Shown here in pieces: positions 23,647-34,800 of a stretch of 64,000 nucleotides of DNA. A program made the position numbers and the translations under genes. The first letter of the stretch is position 1. Every line of letters begins with the position of its first letter. The notes below the pieces were generated by a model. That model had not been told where the DNA came from and searched no databases. It saw only the letters and a program-made list of their open reading frames with translations. The DNA is from Edaphochlamys debaryana (lineage: Eukaryota > Chlorophyta > Chlorophyceae > Chlamydomonadales): NCBI GenBank assembly GCA_016858145.1, contig JAEHOE010000065.1, forward strand, positions 1 to 64,000. The letters run 5' to 3'.

Positions 23647-23692
23647 CCCCACAACCAAGCGCTTCGCTTCGTTGATGTTCTTCTACCCCACA
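23647..23692 (+). repeat. Dispersed 45-bp repeat, copy b
   Basis: CCCCACAACCAAGCGCTTCG, CTTCGTTGATGTTCTTCTAC, CCCAC. The ends are inverted CCCCAC/GTGGGG-type. Best-preserved of the four copies together with the one at 14121. Confidence 0.85.
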
Positions 23693-24824
23693 CGTGCACA
23701 CTGCAGGTTTCCCACGCCACAACTAAAGGCAGGGCTGAGCCTGCAGTCCCACGCTACACGCCTCCCCAGGAAAGGAGGCAGGCGGTATTGGAGCCCCTTG
23801 CCCAGTCAAACGCACGAGGGGCGTTCGCAGGGCCCCTGCCGACCCCCTCGTCAAGGGGCTGAAGGTCACAGGGCCACAGGCAGCTCTGAAACCATGCAGT
23901 CAACCATAGGGTCCACACGGATGCCCGCGCCTCTAAAACTCCGCAAGCCAGACTTGGCCGGTTGGGTTGGGTGCAAAGGCAAGATGCGCGCCCCCTTCCG
24001 TGCACCACGTTCCCCCTCGGCCGCTGCTGTATATTAGCCCTGGCCCAGCAGCTTTCGGCAGCTTCAGCAGGAGGACCAAGCGTTGACGGTTGCTCCACCT
24101 CGTCGGGAAGGATCGTCCGCAAGTCAGGGTAACGGCACTCACTAAGCCCATCCCCCAAGCTTGAGCGGGTCCCCTCAGGCGGGGGTAAGGAATGATGTAG
24201 CTTTTATTGCATAGATCTCGGCCCCCAAAGTTCAGGGTGGGTGGGATGTTGTGTGCCTGGCCGCCGCTGCTGCGCTTGAGAAGGGGCGGCAGGCGTTGTA
24301 CGGTGCCCGGTGTGGCCCGCGCGGGACGGTGCCCGCCGCCTGTGTGTGCTGTGTGGGGGCACGCGTGGTTGCTATATTCGTGTGGGGCGGTTTTTTTTTG
24401 CTGTGGTCGGTTTTGGGCAGTCAAGTCTTCCTGGGCTCTTCTGCTTCCGGGTACGTGGTGTGCACTTTGCCTCTTGACCTCCCAAACACAGGGGTCCTGT
24501 GTGGTGTTATTGTCCAGTGTGGTTTGCCCGTGTGCGCCCTGGGACTGAGTGAGTACCTGTGAGCGAGGTACCTTCGGCCGCTTAACTTGTGACCTGCGCA
24601 AGTGACGTTCTGATGTGGTGATGTGCTGTGACCGGTCTCACGGCCGGGGGGCATCGGGTCCTGAGGGCTGCTGCTCCGTTAAGTCTTCCCACGCACTGCG
24701 TCGTACGCACTGGGGGCGGCACCCGCTGTGACTAACGCATTGCTACCTAACGGGCGCCGCGCATGCGTGCCAGAGCTCTTGTCCACGGACGAACAAGGAA
24801 TCACCCAGCGGCGCTTGAGCTGCC

Positions 24825-24829
24825 TTACA
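24825..24829 (-). terminator. Candidate TGTAA polyadenylation signal for the EF-hand gene
   Basis: TTACA on the plus strand reads TGTAA on the coding strand, about 350 bases beyond the stop at 25181. This is a usual 3' untranslated length for such algae. Confidence 0.5.
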
Positions 24830-25180
24830 ACAGCCGAACCTCGGCCCGCGGCCCCCCAACATCCTGCCTCCGTACCGTCGCAAGGGCCTGGCGCACAACA
24901 CCCGCCAGCTTGGCCTGGACACCCACACCCCATGTAGCCGATATACCGCTCGCTCCCCCTTCATCAGCCTATGTACAAAACGGCAGTCTCTGTCTCTCTC
25001 AACACCTTGCTCAGACGCACAGATGGATACCCCCGTGCGTTGACATCGCCCGTCACCACAGGGCCGGGGCACGGGTGGGCTCCAGGTGGGCACCCACCCC
25101 GGGGTGCAAGACTCCCTCGCCCTCGGGCGCCGCGTGGCGCTCAAGTATGCACTCAGAGGGTACCCTTCCGAGCGAGCCGC

Positions 25181-27605
25181 TCAGGCGTTGGGCACCATGC
25201 CCCACAGGTTCTTGCCGGGGCCGTGGTCCTCGTCGGCGTGGGGCGTGGTGTACCAGTTGTAGTAGGCGGAGTAGCTGCGGGGAAGTGGGGGTGGGAGGGT
25301 GGCGCGTGTTAAGGCGGGGTGTAGGGGTCAGACGCGCAGCGGAAGCGGTCTGAAATTGGAGAGACAGGGCAATCAAAACCCCCTTCGTGGTTCCATCCCC
25401 TTCTCCCTCAGACCCTTTCCCCCTTCCCTCTCCCACTCACCACTCCTCGCGGCTGATGATGCCATCCTTGTCTGCGTCCAGCTCCGCAAACACCTGACAG
25501 GGAGGAAGGGGGGAGTAGACATAGAAAGGGGAGGGGACGGTCAAGAGACGGGGGTGGGTGGGCGCGAACCAGCTCACCAAACACCTGACAGGAAAGGCAG
25601 ACATAGGGAAGGGGAAGGGACATGGTTGCGCACCCCCTCCTCCGTAACCCGACATCTGCTGCAATCCATGCCTTTGGTCCGACGCAGCGGCTGTCCCCGT
25701 GCCCCACCGGCTTGCTCTCCACCGGCGTGAGCTTGTGCGCAATAAAGAAGACATTGAACTCCTGCACACAAGAGCACGTTTTGTGGGCACATTGGCATTT
25801 GCTCGGGCCGCCAGGGGCCTGCCGCCGCCAGCGTGCCGTCTCAAGGGTCCCGCCGTTGGCCCCCTTCCCCCACGCACATCGAGGGAGATCTTGCCGTCGC
25901 CGTTCGCATCGGCCAGGGCGAAGGTCACTTTGGCCGGGGTTTTCTCCACAAACTCCTGCGGTTGGGGGACGGTGCATGCGTGCGGACCGAAGTGACAAGC
26001 GTTCAGCTGCCTGGTGGCCAGGCCTTCCAAAAGACGACACACGCACGTCGCTGGCGGAAGGAGGACGAGCCGCCCGTGTGCCGCCTCCCTTGACCCCCTC
26101 GCCCCACAACCAAGCGCTTCGCTTCGTTGATTTCTTCTACACCCCCTCGCCGGCCTTACTTCCATGTTCTTCCAGCGCCCCGCGTTGTTGGCGAGGATCA
26201 TCTTGCGGATCATGTCATCGTAGGTGCTGTGGGTGGGGGGGATTAGGCGGGAGGAAGGGGTGGAGATGGGTCTGCCACGGGCACGAGGCACCTGGCGCTG
26301 TGGGCTATGCGTTGGATCTGGATCTGGGCTCTGATGCGGACAGATATTGTCTCCACTCAAAGCTGCTGGGTCGTGGGGCGAGGGGCGGGGCGGAGGGGTA
26401 GGTGTGAAGGGCTGCTCGTGTGAGGCATGCTTACGTCTGAACAGCCGAACGCCAGCTGGGGCTATAAGGCACACGGGCGGTGTGTGGTGTGTGAGGGAAG
26501 GGTAGGGGTGATGGGCTGCTCGGTGATAGGCTGGCACTTGAGTGCGTGGTGCTATGGAGGTGGTCGGTTTGCCGGCGGCGGCCAGCCGCAGTTCAAGTGA
26601 GCGCACCAGTGCCCCGTCAGGTCCTTGTTGGGGCTCCAAAAGTTGGCGAAGAGGAAGGTGATGCGATCGAAGTGGGCTTCAAGCTCGGGGCTGCCGGCGT
26701 TGAACCCGCGGAGCTGGAAGGGTGAGGGCGGGAGGGCGGGCCGGAGCTGAGGATGCAGGGGTTGGCCGTTATTACCGTGGTTCATCCGCGTGCAGGGGTG
26801 TACGCTTAGCTAGGACAGTTGGAAGGTCGCACAGAAGGACGAGCCCATGGACCGCCAACCAGGATGTACCAGGACTCACCAGCGTGAACATTGCACTTAT
26901 CTGTGAGTGGGCGGCCGGCACAGGGTAGGATTGGGAGCGTGTTAGAGGTAGGGGCCCGGTACACGCGCGAAGGCGGGAGTATGGGCACGGCCGGGGACTG
27001 CTGGGCCAGAGACGAGGGGAAGTCGAGGGTGAGCCACCCACCTCCGTGAGGTCGCCAATGTCCACGATGCCGCCGCCGGTGAAGTTAATCCGGTCGAAAT
27101 ACTGCAAACGTGCGGGGAGCGCGGAGGAAAAGCGTCGGGCGTTTAGAACGAGCGATCCATCGCGCCCGCCCCAGCCAGCTGCCGTGCTGCCCAGCTCAAG
27201 CGAGAGCGGAGCCCTAACTGCCATGCTGCCCAGCTCAAGCGAGAGCGGAGCTGTAACAGACTTGCAGCTATGCACGCTCAGCCCCTCGCTCGAGCGAAGT
27301 ATCAGTTACCGTTGCCGCGAGCACGAACCCGCGGGCAATCCTGGCCTTCGGAGCCTCCCCACCAGCTTCATCTTGCGGTGATAGCTCGATCCCGGCTTCG
27401 CGGCAGCCTGCCACTGCGGGGGCAGGTCCTTGGCCCATTCCGGCAATTCCACCGTGGTCGCGTAGCCTTGGACAGCGCGCCGTGGCACTCGCGCAATCAG
27501 GCGAGATGCAGAGAGCTGCCCGCTACCGCGCGCGGTGACAAGGAGCTGTCCCCCGCGCTGCTGCATCGCGGATGGCTGAGCGACCGCCGCGGTGTGTCGG
27601 AGCAT
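25181..27605 (-). CDS. EF-hand calcium-binding protein, probably organelle-targeted
   Basis: Nine exons on the minus strand give 258 residues: 27605-27363, 27101-27042, 26900-26880, 26713-26607, 26226-26160, 25955-25878, 25761-25708, 25493-25441, 25274-25181. The first 45 residues are rich in Arg, Ala, Ser and Gln with no acidic residues, like a mitochondrial or chloroplast transit peptide. The middle (YFDRINFTGGG, FNAGSPELEAHFDRITFLFANFW) is not recognised. Two canonical 12-residue EF loops follow: DANGDGKISLDE (182-193, split by a phase 0 intron after Asp192) and DADKDGIISREE (216-227). The tail reads YYNWYTTPHADEDHGPGKN and ends MVPNA. The protein probably binds two calcium ions; its partner or activity cannot be inferred. 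Exon 3 is only 21 bases, so that exon is the least certain. Confidence 0.8.
25569..25594 (-). repeat. Intronic copy of an EF-hand exon start with its acceptor
   Basis: On the coding strand it reads CCTGTCAGGTGTTTGGTGAG then CTGG, almost the same as the true acceptor and start of exon 8 at 25500-25480 (CCTGTCAGGTGTTTGCGGAG CTGG). It lies about 80 bases upstream of the real exon, in the intron. Confidence 0.8.
26102..26145 (+). repeat. Dispersed 45-bp repeat, copy c
   Basis: CCCCACAACCAAGCGCTTCG then CTTCGTTGATTTCTTCTAC, one base shorter than copy b. It lies inside an intron of the EF-hand gene. Confidence 0.85.
27180..27257 (+). repeat. 39-bp tandem duplication in an EF-hand gene intron
   Basis: Two adjacent 39-base units (TGCCGTGCTGCCCAGCTCAA... 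and TGCCATGCTGCCCAGCTCAA...) differ at a few positions and lie in the first intron of the EF-hand gene. Confidence 0.9.
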
Positions 27606-29017
27606 CGTGCGTATGGAGTGTGCGCGCGCAACTGCAGACTCTGTTGTCTATTATGCACCCAATCCATGCGATGGAGGTTGAACTTGCCGCATGCAGCGAA
27701 ACCAGACTGTTACGGCCGGAGTCGAAACGGACCCCGACCCCGACTCGTGCCCAGGCTCTCACTCTGGGGGATCATGGGCATCAGCGCTACGCGCCAAGCA
27801 ACAAAGCCACCAGTTTCGGTTATGAGAACAGGAAGAATACGTCTTCGTTGTTCCCGTCCGTTGAGTCGATCGTCCCCAACGTCACGAATCCAGCGCGGGA
27901 TTTCTGTGGAGTGGACCGGCGCGTGCCACGTGCTCAATTGATGGTAGGCCCGGTGGTGCAAGCCTCTGGCCCTGGCTGCCAAGCGTCGTGCGCCTTTTGT
28001 GATTGGGACGACGATGCGGCACACGCCTTCCTCCCCTGCCCCTCCCCTGCCCCTCCCCTGCCCCTCCCCTCCCCTCCCCTCCCCTGCCCCTCCCCATCCT
28101 CCCGCCCTTCCCCCTCTTCACCTCTTGGAGGCCTCCGCAACGCAGCCGCTCACGTCGGTGTCACCGCGGAGGCTTCGTCCCCATGCGACTCAGACGCGGA
28201 ATCCTCTCCCAAGTAACCGCGCATCCGCCGGTGTTCTCTCACGCTCTGTTCTGACCCCACAGTACTGGCCTCCGAGCCCGTACGTACCCTCCCACACCTG
28301 TTCTAGCCGGTTCCCGCCAGGCTCTGGTGCACCAGGGGCGCTGGCGCACACGAGTCTCCTCCAGTTCCAGGGGCCCTTCCCCCACAGTCCCAGCCGCCTC
28401 CGCAACGCCAGTGCCTCTGTCCTCCATCGCAACCTCCCCCTGGCTCGCTCCTCCCCAGTGCCCCCTGCTTACTTGCCGGGCGGGGCTCCCTCTCCCTTGG
28501 GGGCCACAAGTGCCACTCCCCCGCTCCTCGCACGCGCACGGCACCGCCCCGCCCCTGCCCGTGACAGCACAAGTAAAGGGTCTGGGAGCCCCCCCCCCCA
28601 CACACACACATACACACAGCCGTACGAGCCTCCCCGTGCTTCCGCTTGCCCTGCCAATTGCTTCCACGATTAGTCATGATCCGCATCACGCAGCTGCCAC
28701 AATTCAACAGCTCATCCTTTCTGATTGAGCACTCGTCAGCTCTGCACGTGCCCGCCCACGTGTGCCGTACAGGGCCACCCCCCGCCGCTGCTGAGGATGG
28801 GGCGGAAGGGGTCATTTGTGCTCCGTGAGAAGGCATTAAGCAGCGGGCAGTCAGCAAGTCGACTTGGCCGCAGGACTCCCGTTAATGCGGGTAAGCAGGC
28901 AGGTTGGGGGAGGGATGGGAAGGCCCGCGCAAGCCCTGAGTCCAGGGGCGCTTATGGGAACGCACGCGCAGCTAAGGCATGGCTCCCACGACGCGTTCCG
29001 TCCCGTCCCCCACGCGA
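27606..29017. other. Upstream region of the EF-hand gene, no gene supported
   Basis: Probably holds the promoter of the minus-strand EF-hand gene at its left end. A polypyrimidine array of CCCCTCCCCTG units lies at about 28031-28105, and a run of C followed by CA repeats at about 28590-28618. No convincing coding exon was seen on either strand. Confidence 0.5.
28031..28105 (+). repeat. CCCCTCCCCTG-type polypyrimidine array
   Basis: Repeated CCCCTG/CCCCTC units, all pyrimidine except for scattered G. It could adopt triplex or G-quadruplex structure on the other strand. Confidence 0.9.
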
Positions 29018-29942
29018 AAGCTCTCTTATGTATCAGGTAGCGGCGTCTGCTTGAGTATGACCACGGCGGCCGCCGCGATGGGGCTGACAGCCTCAGGACG
29101 GAATAATCTAGGCACATTGTGCCGAACCTCGAACGCATCTGTTGCCCCGTGTTGCTTGCCCCGAACTGGCTCAGCCGCCCTTGCCTAGCCCCTCCTAGCC
29201 CCATGGATTACCCTGCCTTGCCTTCTGCCGGAACTGCTGGGCGAGAAACACAGCTCACGAAAGTGAGGAAAGGTATCGCCGTACACGAAGGCATTTCGGT
29301 ACGTGATGGATGCCCTTAGGCCGCGCGGCCATCACGCAAGGAGTCGGGCGCTCACAGTGACCGCCGCCGCCGGTCCAGGCGCGCAGCCGCGCCGGGTGCC
29401 GAGATGCCATGCCACTTCTGGTTGGTCTTTGCCCCAGCGCACCATGACGTCTTCCAAGGCAAGGGAGCGAGAGGCTAGCGCGCTCCCAACCCCAGTGTGA
29501 CAATGCGCGGTGCGTGGGGCTCCGCGTGCAGCATGCGCTAAAAGGGTTGGACGCCAGGCAAAGCCAGGCCAGGCAAAGCTGGGAGTTGACTAGAGTCTGT
29601 GGGGTCCATGGGGGGAAGAGGAGCAGGTGAGGATAGCTCATAGCTGGCAGGGGAGCCAGGGGTCCTTAGGTGGATGGGGTCTCAGCCCAGCGCACGCCCG
29701 GAGATGCACGGTAGTAGTTGTGCCTTGACAATGCACACATCCTGCACCCGGTTCCGGCACTCGGTCACAGACCAACCCGCCACGTCGCCGCCCAGCGTAG
29801 CCCCCAGGGAGCCCATCACGGAAGATAGCATCGCTGCCCTCAACGCTTCCACGCACCCCGCGTCACCCTGGGGCGTCACCCCCAGCGCGCGCTTACGCTC
29901 CCCACGGTGAGCGCAACCCGCCACGCACCGGGAGTCTTGCCC
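29018..29942 (+). repeat. Large dispersed repeat, copy 2
   Basis: Same orientation as copy 1 at 22365-23240. The first matching block runs to about 29588 and includes a small internal duplication (GCCAGGCAAAGCCAGGCCAG). A second block starts at 29839 and carries a 13-base insertion (TGGGGCGTCACCC). The coiled-coil ORF at 29967 begins immediately after the repeat ends. Confidence 0.85.
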
Positions 29943-29966
29943 GTCTATCCCTGCAAGTCTGACTTG

Positions 29967-31026
29967 ATGATGGCTGCGGCTGAGCGGCACGCGGCCCTTC
30001 AGCGCGACTTCTCCGCGCTCAGCGAGGACTATGGGGAGTTCAAGAGGGTGATAACACAAAACTACAACGTCACGGACCGCGCCATCGCGAGCCTCCGGAG
30101 GGAGCTCAAAGCGGACATCGCCCAGACTGAGCGCTTCTCTGAGCTGATCGTGGAGACTGCCCCTAAGGAGGAGCGGGGCCGGCTGCTGCTGCGGGAGGTC
30201 TCAGATGAGATGGCGGACCGGCTGCGGTCGGGAGACCTGTCGAGGCTGGGCTTTTCGGGGCGCACTGAGCTCCAGGCTACCGTCCAGCGGAGCTGGAAGG
30301 GCGCTAGTACACGGTGCCCAACCTGCAGGTGGGTGGGCCTCGGGGAGCTTTGGACGGGGAAGAGGCTTGGAATGGCGCAGGGAGGCAGGGGAAGGGTTCA
30401 CTCACCCTTCCGTGATGCTAGAAGCGGTTTTGATGTTGCATGAAGGGGTGAGAGTTGAGGAGCCAGAGGGGGATGCAGAGAGGAGCGGCAGGCGATTGGC
30501 AGCGCTGGTTTGACGGCGTGCACTGTGCAATGCCATCACCTGTGCAGCGCTGCGATTGCTTTCCTACCTTCAAGCCCGTGCCCTTCCTCCGCCTTGCCCC
30601 ATCGCGCAGAACCTGCTCCCGCTTCTGGCGACGGCGCTCGGGCAGGAGGCGGCGCTGCAAAAGGCGCTGGTGGGCCGCCGGTACGTGTACCGCCTGCGCC
30701 GCGCCGAGACCCTGGCGGCGGTGCGGGACATCCTGATCGCGGCACGGCCCTCCCCGGGCAGCCAGCTGCTGGAGGGGGGGTGGAATGTGGTTGTCGGGGT
30801 AACGGCAGCACAGCGGGCTGAGTTTCGGCGCAGGGCGAAGGAGGTGCGGGTGGTGAGCGGGGTGGTGGTGACGCCCTACCTCAACGCGCTCGGCAGGGCG
30901 CTGTGGAAGGAGCGGAAGCCTATCTTCGATGAGCTGCAAGCCAAGGGCCTGGCGCCTCGCTGGTTTAAAGGGGCGGATATCCTGTTTCGTGAGGGGGGGG
31001 GCTGGATGCGGCAGGGGTACCCTTAG
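29967..31026 (+). CDS. Coiled-coil protein, possibly from a mobile element, probably frameshifted
   Basis: Exon 1 from ATG 29967 encodes an acidic/basic heptad-rich region (ERHAALQRDFSALSEDYGEF, later DRAIASLRRELKADIAQTER) and runs to about 30328 (donor GTGGGT). Exon 2 from about 30610 reads NLLPLLATALGQEAALQKAL and ends with ALWKERKPIFDELQAKGLAP, RWFKGADILF and a stop at 31026. The simple splice does not keep phase. Dropping one AC from ACAC at 30320 would restore frame and give VPNLQ joined to NLLPLL, so this copy may be frameshifted. The tail pattern (W-x-x-IF-x-x-L then PR) faintly recalls the C-terminal domain of L1-type ORF1 proteins, but this is weak. It adjoins a dispersed repeat. Confidence 0.45.
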
Positions 31027-31185
31027 GGGATGGGCGGTTCTATGGCCCAGTTACGGGCGGGGTCAAGCCCCAGGCGGTTGATGGTCGCGCTTTGCGCAGT
31101 TCTAGGTCTTGCAGGAGGCAAGGCCCGTGGAGTAGGCCGAACGGCCGCAGCGTCCAGGGCTGTGATTCTTTTGAGGATCCTTCAT

Positions 31186-31190
31186 TGTAA
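31186..31190 (+). terminator. Candidate TGTAA signal after the coiled-coil ORF
   Basis: TGTAA lies 160 bases beyond the stop at 31026. Confidence 0.45.
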
Positions 31191-31654
31191 ACCCGAGGAC
31201 TGCAAGTCTGGCCCCCCCCTGGGAGAGGGCCCCAGGGGATGCGGTCCCGGGGTGCCAGGTCCTGGCGTACCAAGCTGCAGCTAAGAGGGAAAGGACAACA
31301 ACGGACGCGGGTTTGTCGAACTGCAGGCTGGTATAAGGGTGGGGTTGACGATGGGCAACGTGGCAGGGGAGCCGGAGGGGGGTTTGCTCGTCGGGAGAGT
31401 GGGGAGCGGCGGGGCCGACGAGCATGTCGGGCTGGAGGTACCACGGCCACGCCGGTACGTCCGCTGCAGGGTGCTGCACGACAGCGCATACAAGTGATGA
31501 GCAAGCCAGAGCACTGCTCCGCGTGAACACAATATATACACGGACGACAAACTAAAACGACGCCGTACCTCACCGGGCACACGGGTGTGTGACACACGGG
31601 TTTTCAGCGCCAGGATTAATACACAGCAAGAGAGGCACTCTGCTTGTCTCGTGA

Positions 31655-31877
31655 GCGGTGCGGACTCGCACGGAGTCGCGAGAGCTTACACGTTCGCCAC
31701 CCCCGCGTCGCAACGGGAACTTCCGACCTTAGCCTCGGATTCCCTGACTATATCACGGCACAGAGACATACCCAGTGGTGTTGGACTGAGAGTCTGTCGC
31801 GGTCGGGCTGGTCACCCAATTCTCGAGCTCAAGTTCGGGAGCTCACGAGCCTAAAGCGCGTACAATATCGTTAAGCC
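31655..31877 (+). promoter_or_regulatory. Upstream block shared with gene 3 (copy 1)
   Basis: Contains AGAGCTTACACGTTCGCCAC and ends with 53 bases (31825-31877) identical to 36652-36704. These include GAGCTCAAGTTCGGGAGCTC, a near-palindrome, directly before the start codon. Probably promoter plus 5' untranslated region. Confidence 0.6.
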
Positions 31878-34800
31878 ATGAAGAGCTTCGTGGCCCTGGT
31901 GGCGGCGCTGGCGCTCCTTGCGGCCGCGTGAGTGAAGGCGCGCGAATGAGCAACCTTGCGATGGCCCTGACCAAGTCCCGAGCCTGCGCGATGATGGGCC
32001 ACGTCGTTCTGTAGCTCAGAGCGTTCAGCGCACTTTGGCGGCGCCGGGAGCACGGGCACACGTTGGGCTGACACGCGCCGACCACTTTCCCGTTTCCCCG
32101 CTCTTCCCCCGCTTCTGCTCTCGGCATGACGTGCGCGTCCCCGGGCTTTCCATGCCATGCCCCGGCCCAGTCGGCACCAATATGCGCACTCTACCCCTCA
32201 AACCGGGCCAAAATACACATGCCTGCGAAACTCACCCACCTGCATCCTCTCTCACGCCTAGTCATCAGTGATCCTGACGCTTGCTTCGATCGCCTCCGCC
32301 CGCAGGAATGCCCAGTCCGAAGGCTGCCGTCGTCAGTGCATCAAGTGGCGGGGTTTGGTCAAGTCCGAAAGGCCATTCCTCGACTTTTCCAAGTGCGCCG
32401 ATGCCTTAGCCTACTTCAGCGGCACCTTTGCCCCCGACGCCGCGCTTGGCATCGGACAGGCCGCCACCCGCGCCGCCTTCTTTGCTGACGTCAGCAAGTG
32501 GGAGGTGTCGCTGTGTCGCTGGACTGTCCAAGACTTCTTCAAAGAGGGCTATTCGATCAACCTGGTCGAGACCGAGGTGGGAAGGGGCGGGATCAGCGTG
32601 GGGTGACACCTGGTGTTGGGAGAGCCGGCAAGAAGTGGGAGTGATCAAAGTGGCGGAGTGGTATGCGACTGCCGGATGTCGAAATGGTGGAAGGAGGCGT
32701 CAGACGAGTTCGTTTTGGGGTGAGCCCAAGCATCACGCGAGGATGCGGGATGGATTCCAGGAGGCCGGCGCCCTGCCCCGGACTAGACTGTTCGTGGCCT
32801 CTCGCCTTGGGCGGGGGCTAGGGCGGCGCAAAGACTGGCTAGGATCTGTGTGCTCCCTTTCCAACCAACCCTGCATTCTGTTGCCCAATCCCTGATTTCG
32901 CCCCCCTCCTCTCACCCACCTTCCCTCCCTCCCTCCGCAGATGTGCGGCCCCGTGTCCCCCGGCGTGGGCCCCGCCGTCGCCGGTGCCGTCAGCTTCGAC
33001 TCCTGGGCCGGCGAGACTCCCCTGGAGTTTCACGCGCAGGCTCTCACCGGCTTCAAATCGACCTCGTCGTGTTTCAATTCCACTCTGTACATCTACAATC
33101 CCGACGCTAGCGACGATGCCGTTCCCGGCACGTGCAATGCCGGCAGCTCGCACCGCTGCCCGGCGCCTGCCTCGCCGCCACCGTCGCCGCCGGCTGCCTG
33201 CCGCCGTCAATGCCTGACCTGGATCGCCACGGTCGATAGCGTTATGCCCTTTTACAAGGCCAACTGTACGGCGGATGCGACCAAGTACTTCAAAAAGAGT
33301 TTTGTAGCCGATGTGAGCCGCGTGATGAAGCGGCAGGGCGGGCCCGCCAGCAAGTTCACCAAGGCTGCCAAGAAGTGGAAGGTCAACGCGTGCCAGCTGA
33401 TGGTTATGGACAACTTTGAGGCGGGACTTGCGACTTACCGAGTCAAGGCTGAGGTGAGCTGGCGGGGGATTTCGGGGACGGAGGTGGCGGGGGAAAGGGA
33501 GGCGCCTGTGGGGCCACAAGGGAGCTGGGCTACATGCGTGTGCTTCGGGATTTTGGGGGTCGGGGAGGGCAAGGGCGAGGGGTGAAGGAGCCCCGCCTGA
33601 GGGATGTGGGTCGGGCGCTTGCTTGCTTCGGATGGCGCGGGAGTGGGGCCAGGCGCCGACAGGTGTCTCCTGCGTTTGTCACTATTAGCCTTACACTCTT
33701 CGCCTTGCCCCCACCCCCAGATCTGCGGCTCCGTGTCAGCCGACGTGGGCCCCGCCCTCGCCAAGGCCGTCGCTTACGCCACCTGGAAGGGCAAGACCTC
33801 TCTCACCGCCCACGCCAAGGCCATGACCGGCTTCCGCACCCTGCCCGCCAGCAAATGCTTCAACCACTCCCTCACCGCCGCCGGCGCCAACGACGAGCCC
33901 CAGTGCGCCCTCGAGTGGGACAGCCGCTGCACCGATGCGACCCCGTCGCCGTCACCGTCGCCCAGGCCGGCCCGGCCACCCGTGGCCGAGGCCCCGCGGC
34001 CCGGCTGCAACCAAGAGTGCTTCAAGTGGACCACGGCCGTTAAGTCTGCCATGCCTGACCTGGGCTCGCCCCGCTGCAACGCGACGCTCGGCTATTTTGC
34101 CAAGACGTTTGTGCCCGACCTCCAGCTGGGCACCAGCTCGGCGGCCGCGAGGGAGCAGTTTGCGCAGGACGTGAAGACGTGGAGCGTGGAGGAGTGCTCG
34201 GTGCGAGTCGCCGACAACTTCCAGGAGGGGTTCTCGGTCACTACAGTGGTTGTCAAGGTGAGGAGCGGGGTCTTGGACAGGGAGGAGGGCGGGGGACACG
34301 GTGTGGGGGTGGGGCATGGGGTGGGGTTCCCAGGGGGTGGTGTGATTGAGGGAAGGGGGTTAGGGCAGGCACGTAGCTGCGGGGCAGGGTGCTGGCGGCT
34401 GCGGCGTGCCGTCCCTTGAACGTCCGAGGTCCTTGGAAGCCCGTGCTTGCTGCAACCTTTCCTGTGCCCCAGAACTCTTTGCCCGACCCTTCCCGGCCCC
34501 CCGCCCCGCTCCCTGCTGTCTCCAGGTCTGCGGTTCCGTGTCTGAGACCAAGGGCGTGGGCGCAGCCGTTGCCAGGGCCGCCGAGGAGTGGAAGGGCATG
34601 ACGCCGCTGGACACCCACGCCAGGGTTATAACCGGTTTCTCTTCCCTCACGGCCGGCTCCTGCGCCAACTCCACTATGGAGGTGTACGGCGTCAGCGGCG
34701 GGAATACGGCCAGGTGTGCCGCCACGTGGACTGGGCCGCCTGGCGCCTGCGCCGCGCCCAGCGCCTCCCCGCCGCCCCCCACGGTCCCCGCCTTGTCGCC

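Larger units (their letters stand above)
22155..25180. other. Intergenic region holding repeat copies, no gene supported
   Basis: Upstream of the phosphate transporter start and downstream of the EF-hand gene stop. It contains one copy of a roughly 0.9-kb dispersed repeat (22365-23240) and a 45-bp repeat copy (23647). The frame open from 22604 to 23563 is inside the repeat and lacks conservation in the second copy, which has indels. About 23.7-24.8 kb shows nothing nameable. Confidence 0.5.
31027..31877. other. Intergenic region with promoter of secreted-protein gene 2
   Basis: The left part is the 3' flank of the coiled-coil ORF. The right part (31655-31877) is duplicated upstream of gene 3. 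AATATATAC at 31530 is AT-rich and could be a TATA-like site, but it lies about 350 bases before the start codon. Confidence 0.5.

Noticed and set aside
22365..29942. LTR retrotransposon with the two direct repeats as LTRs
   Set aside because: The interior contains an intron-rich minus-strand host gene, the repeats have unlike central parts, and no polymerase, integrase or primer-binding site was seen.
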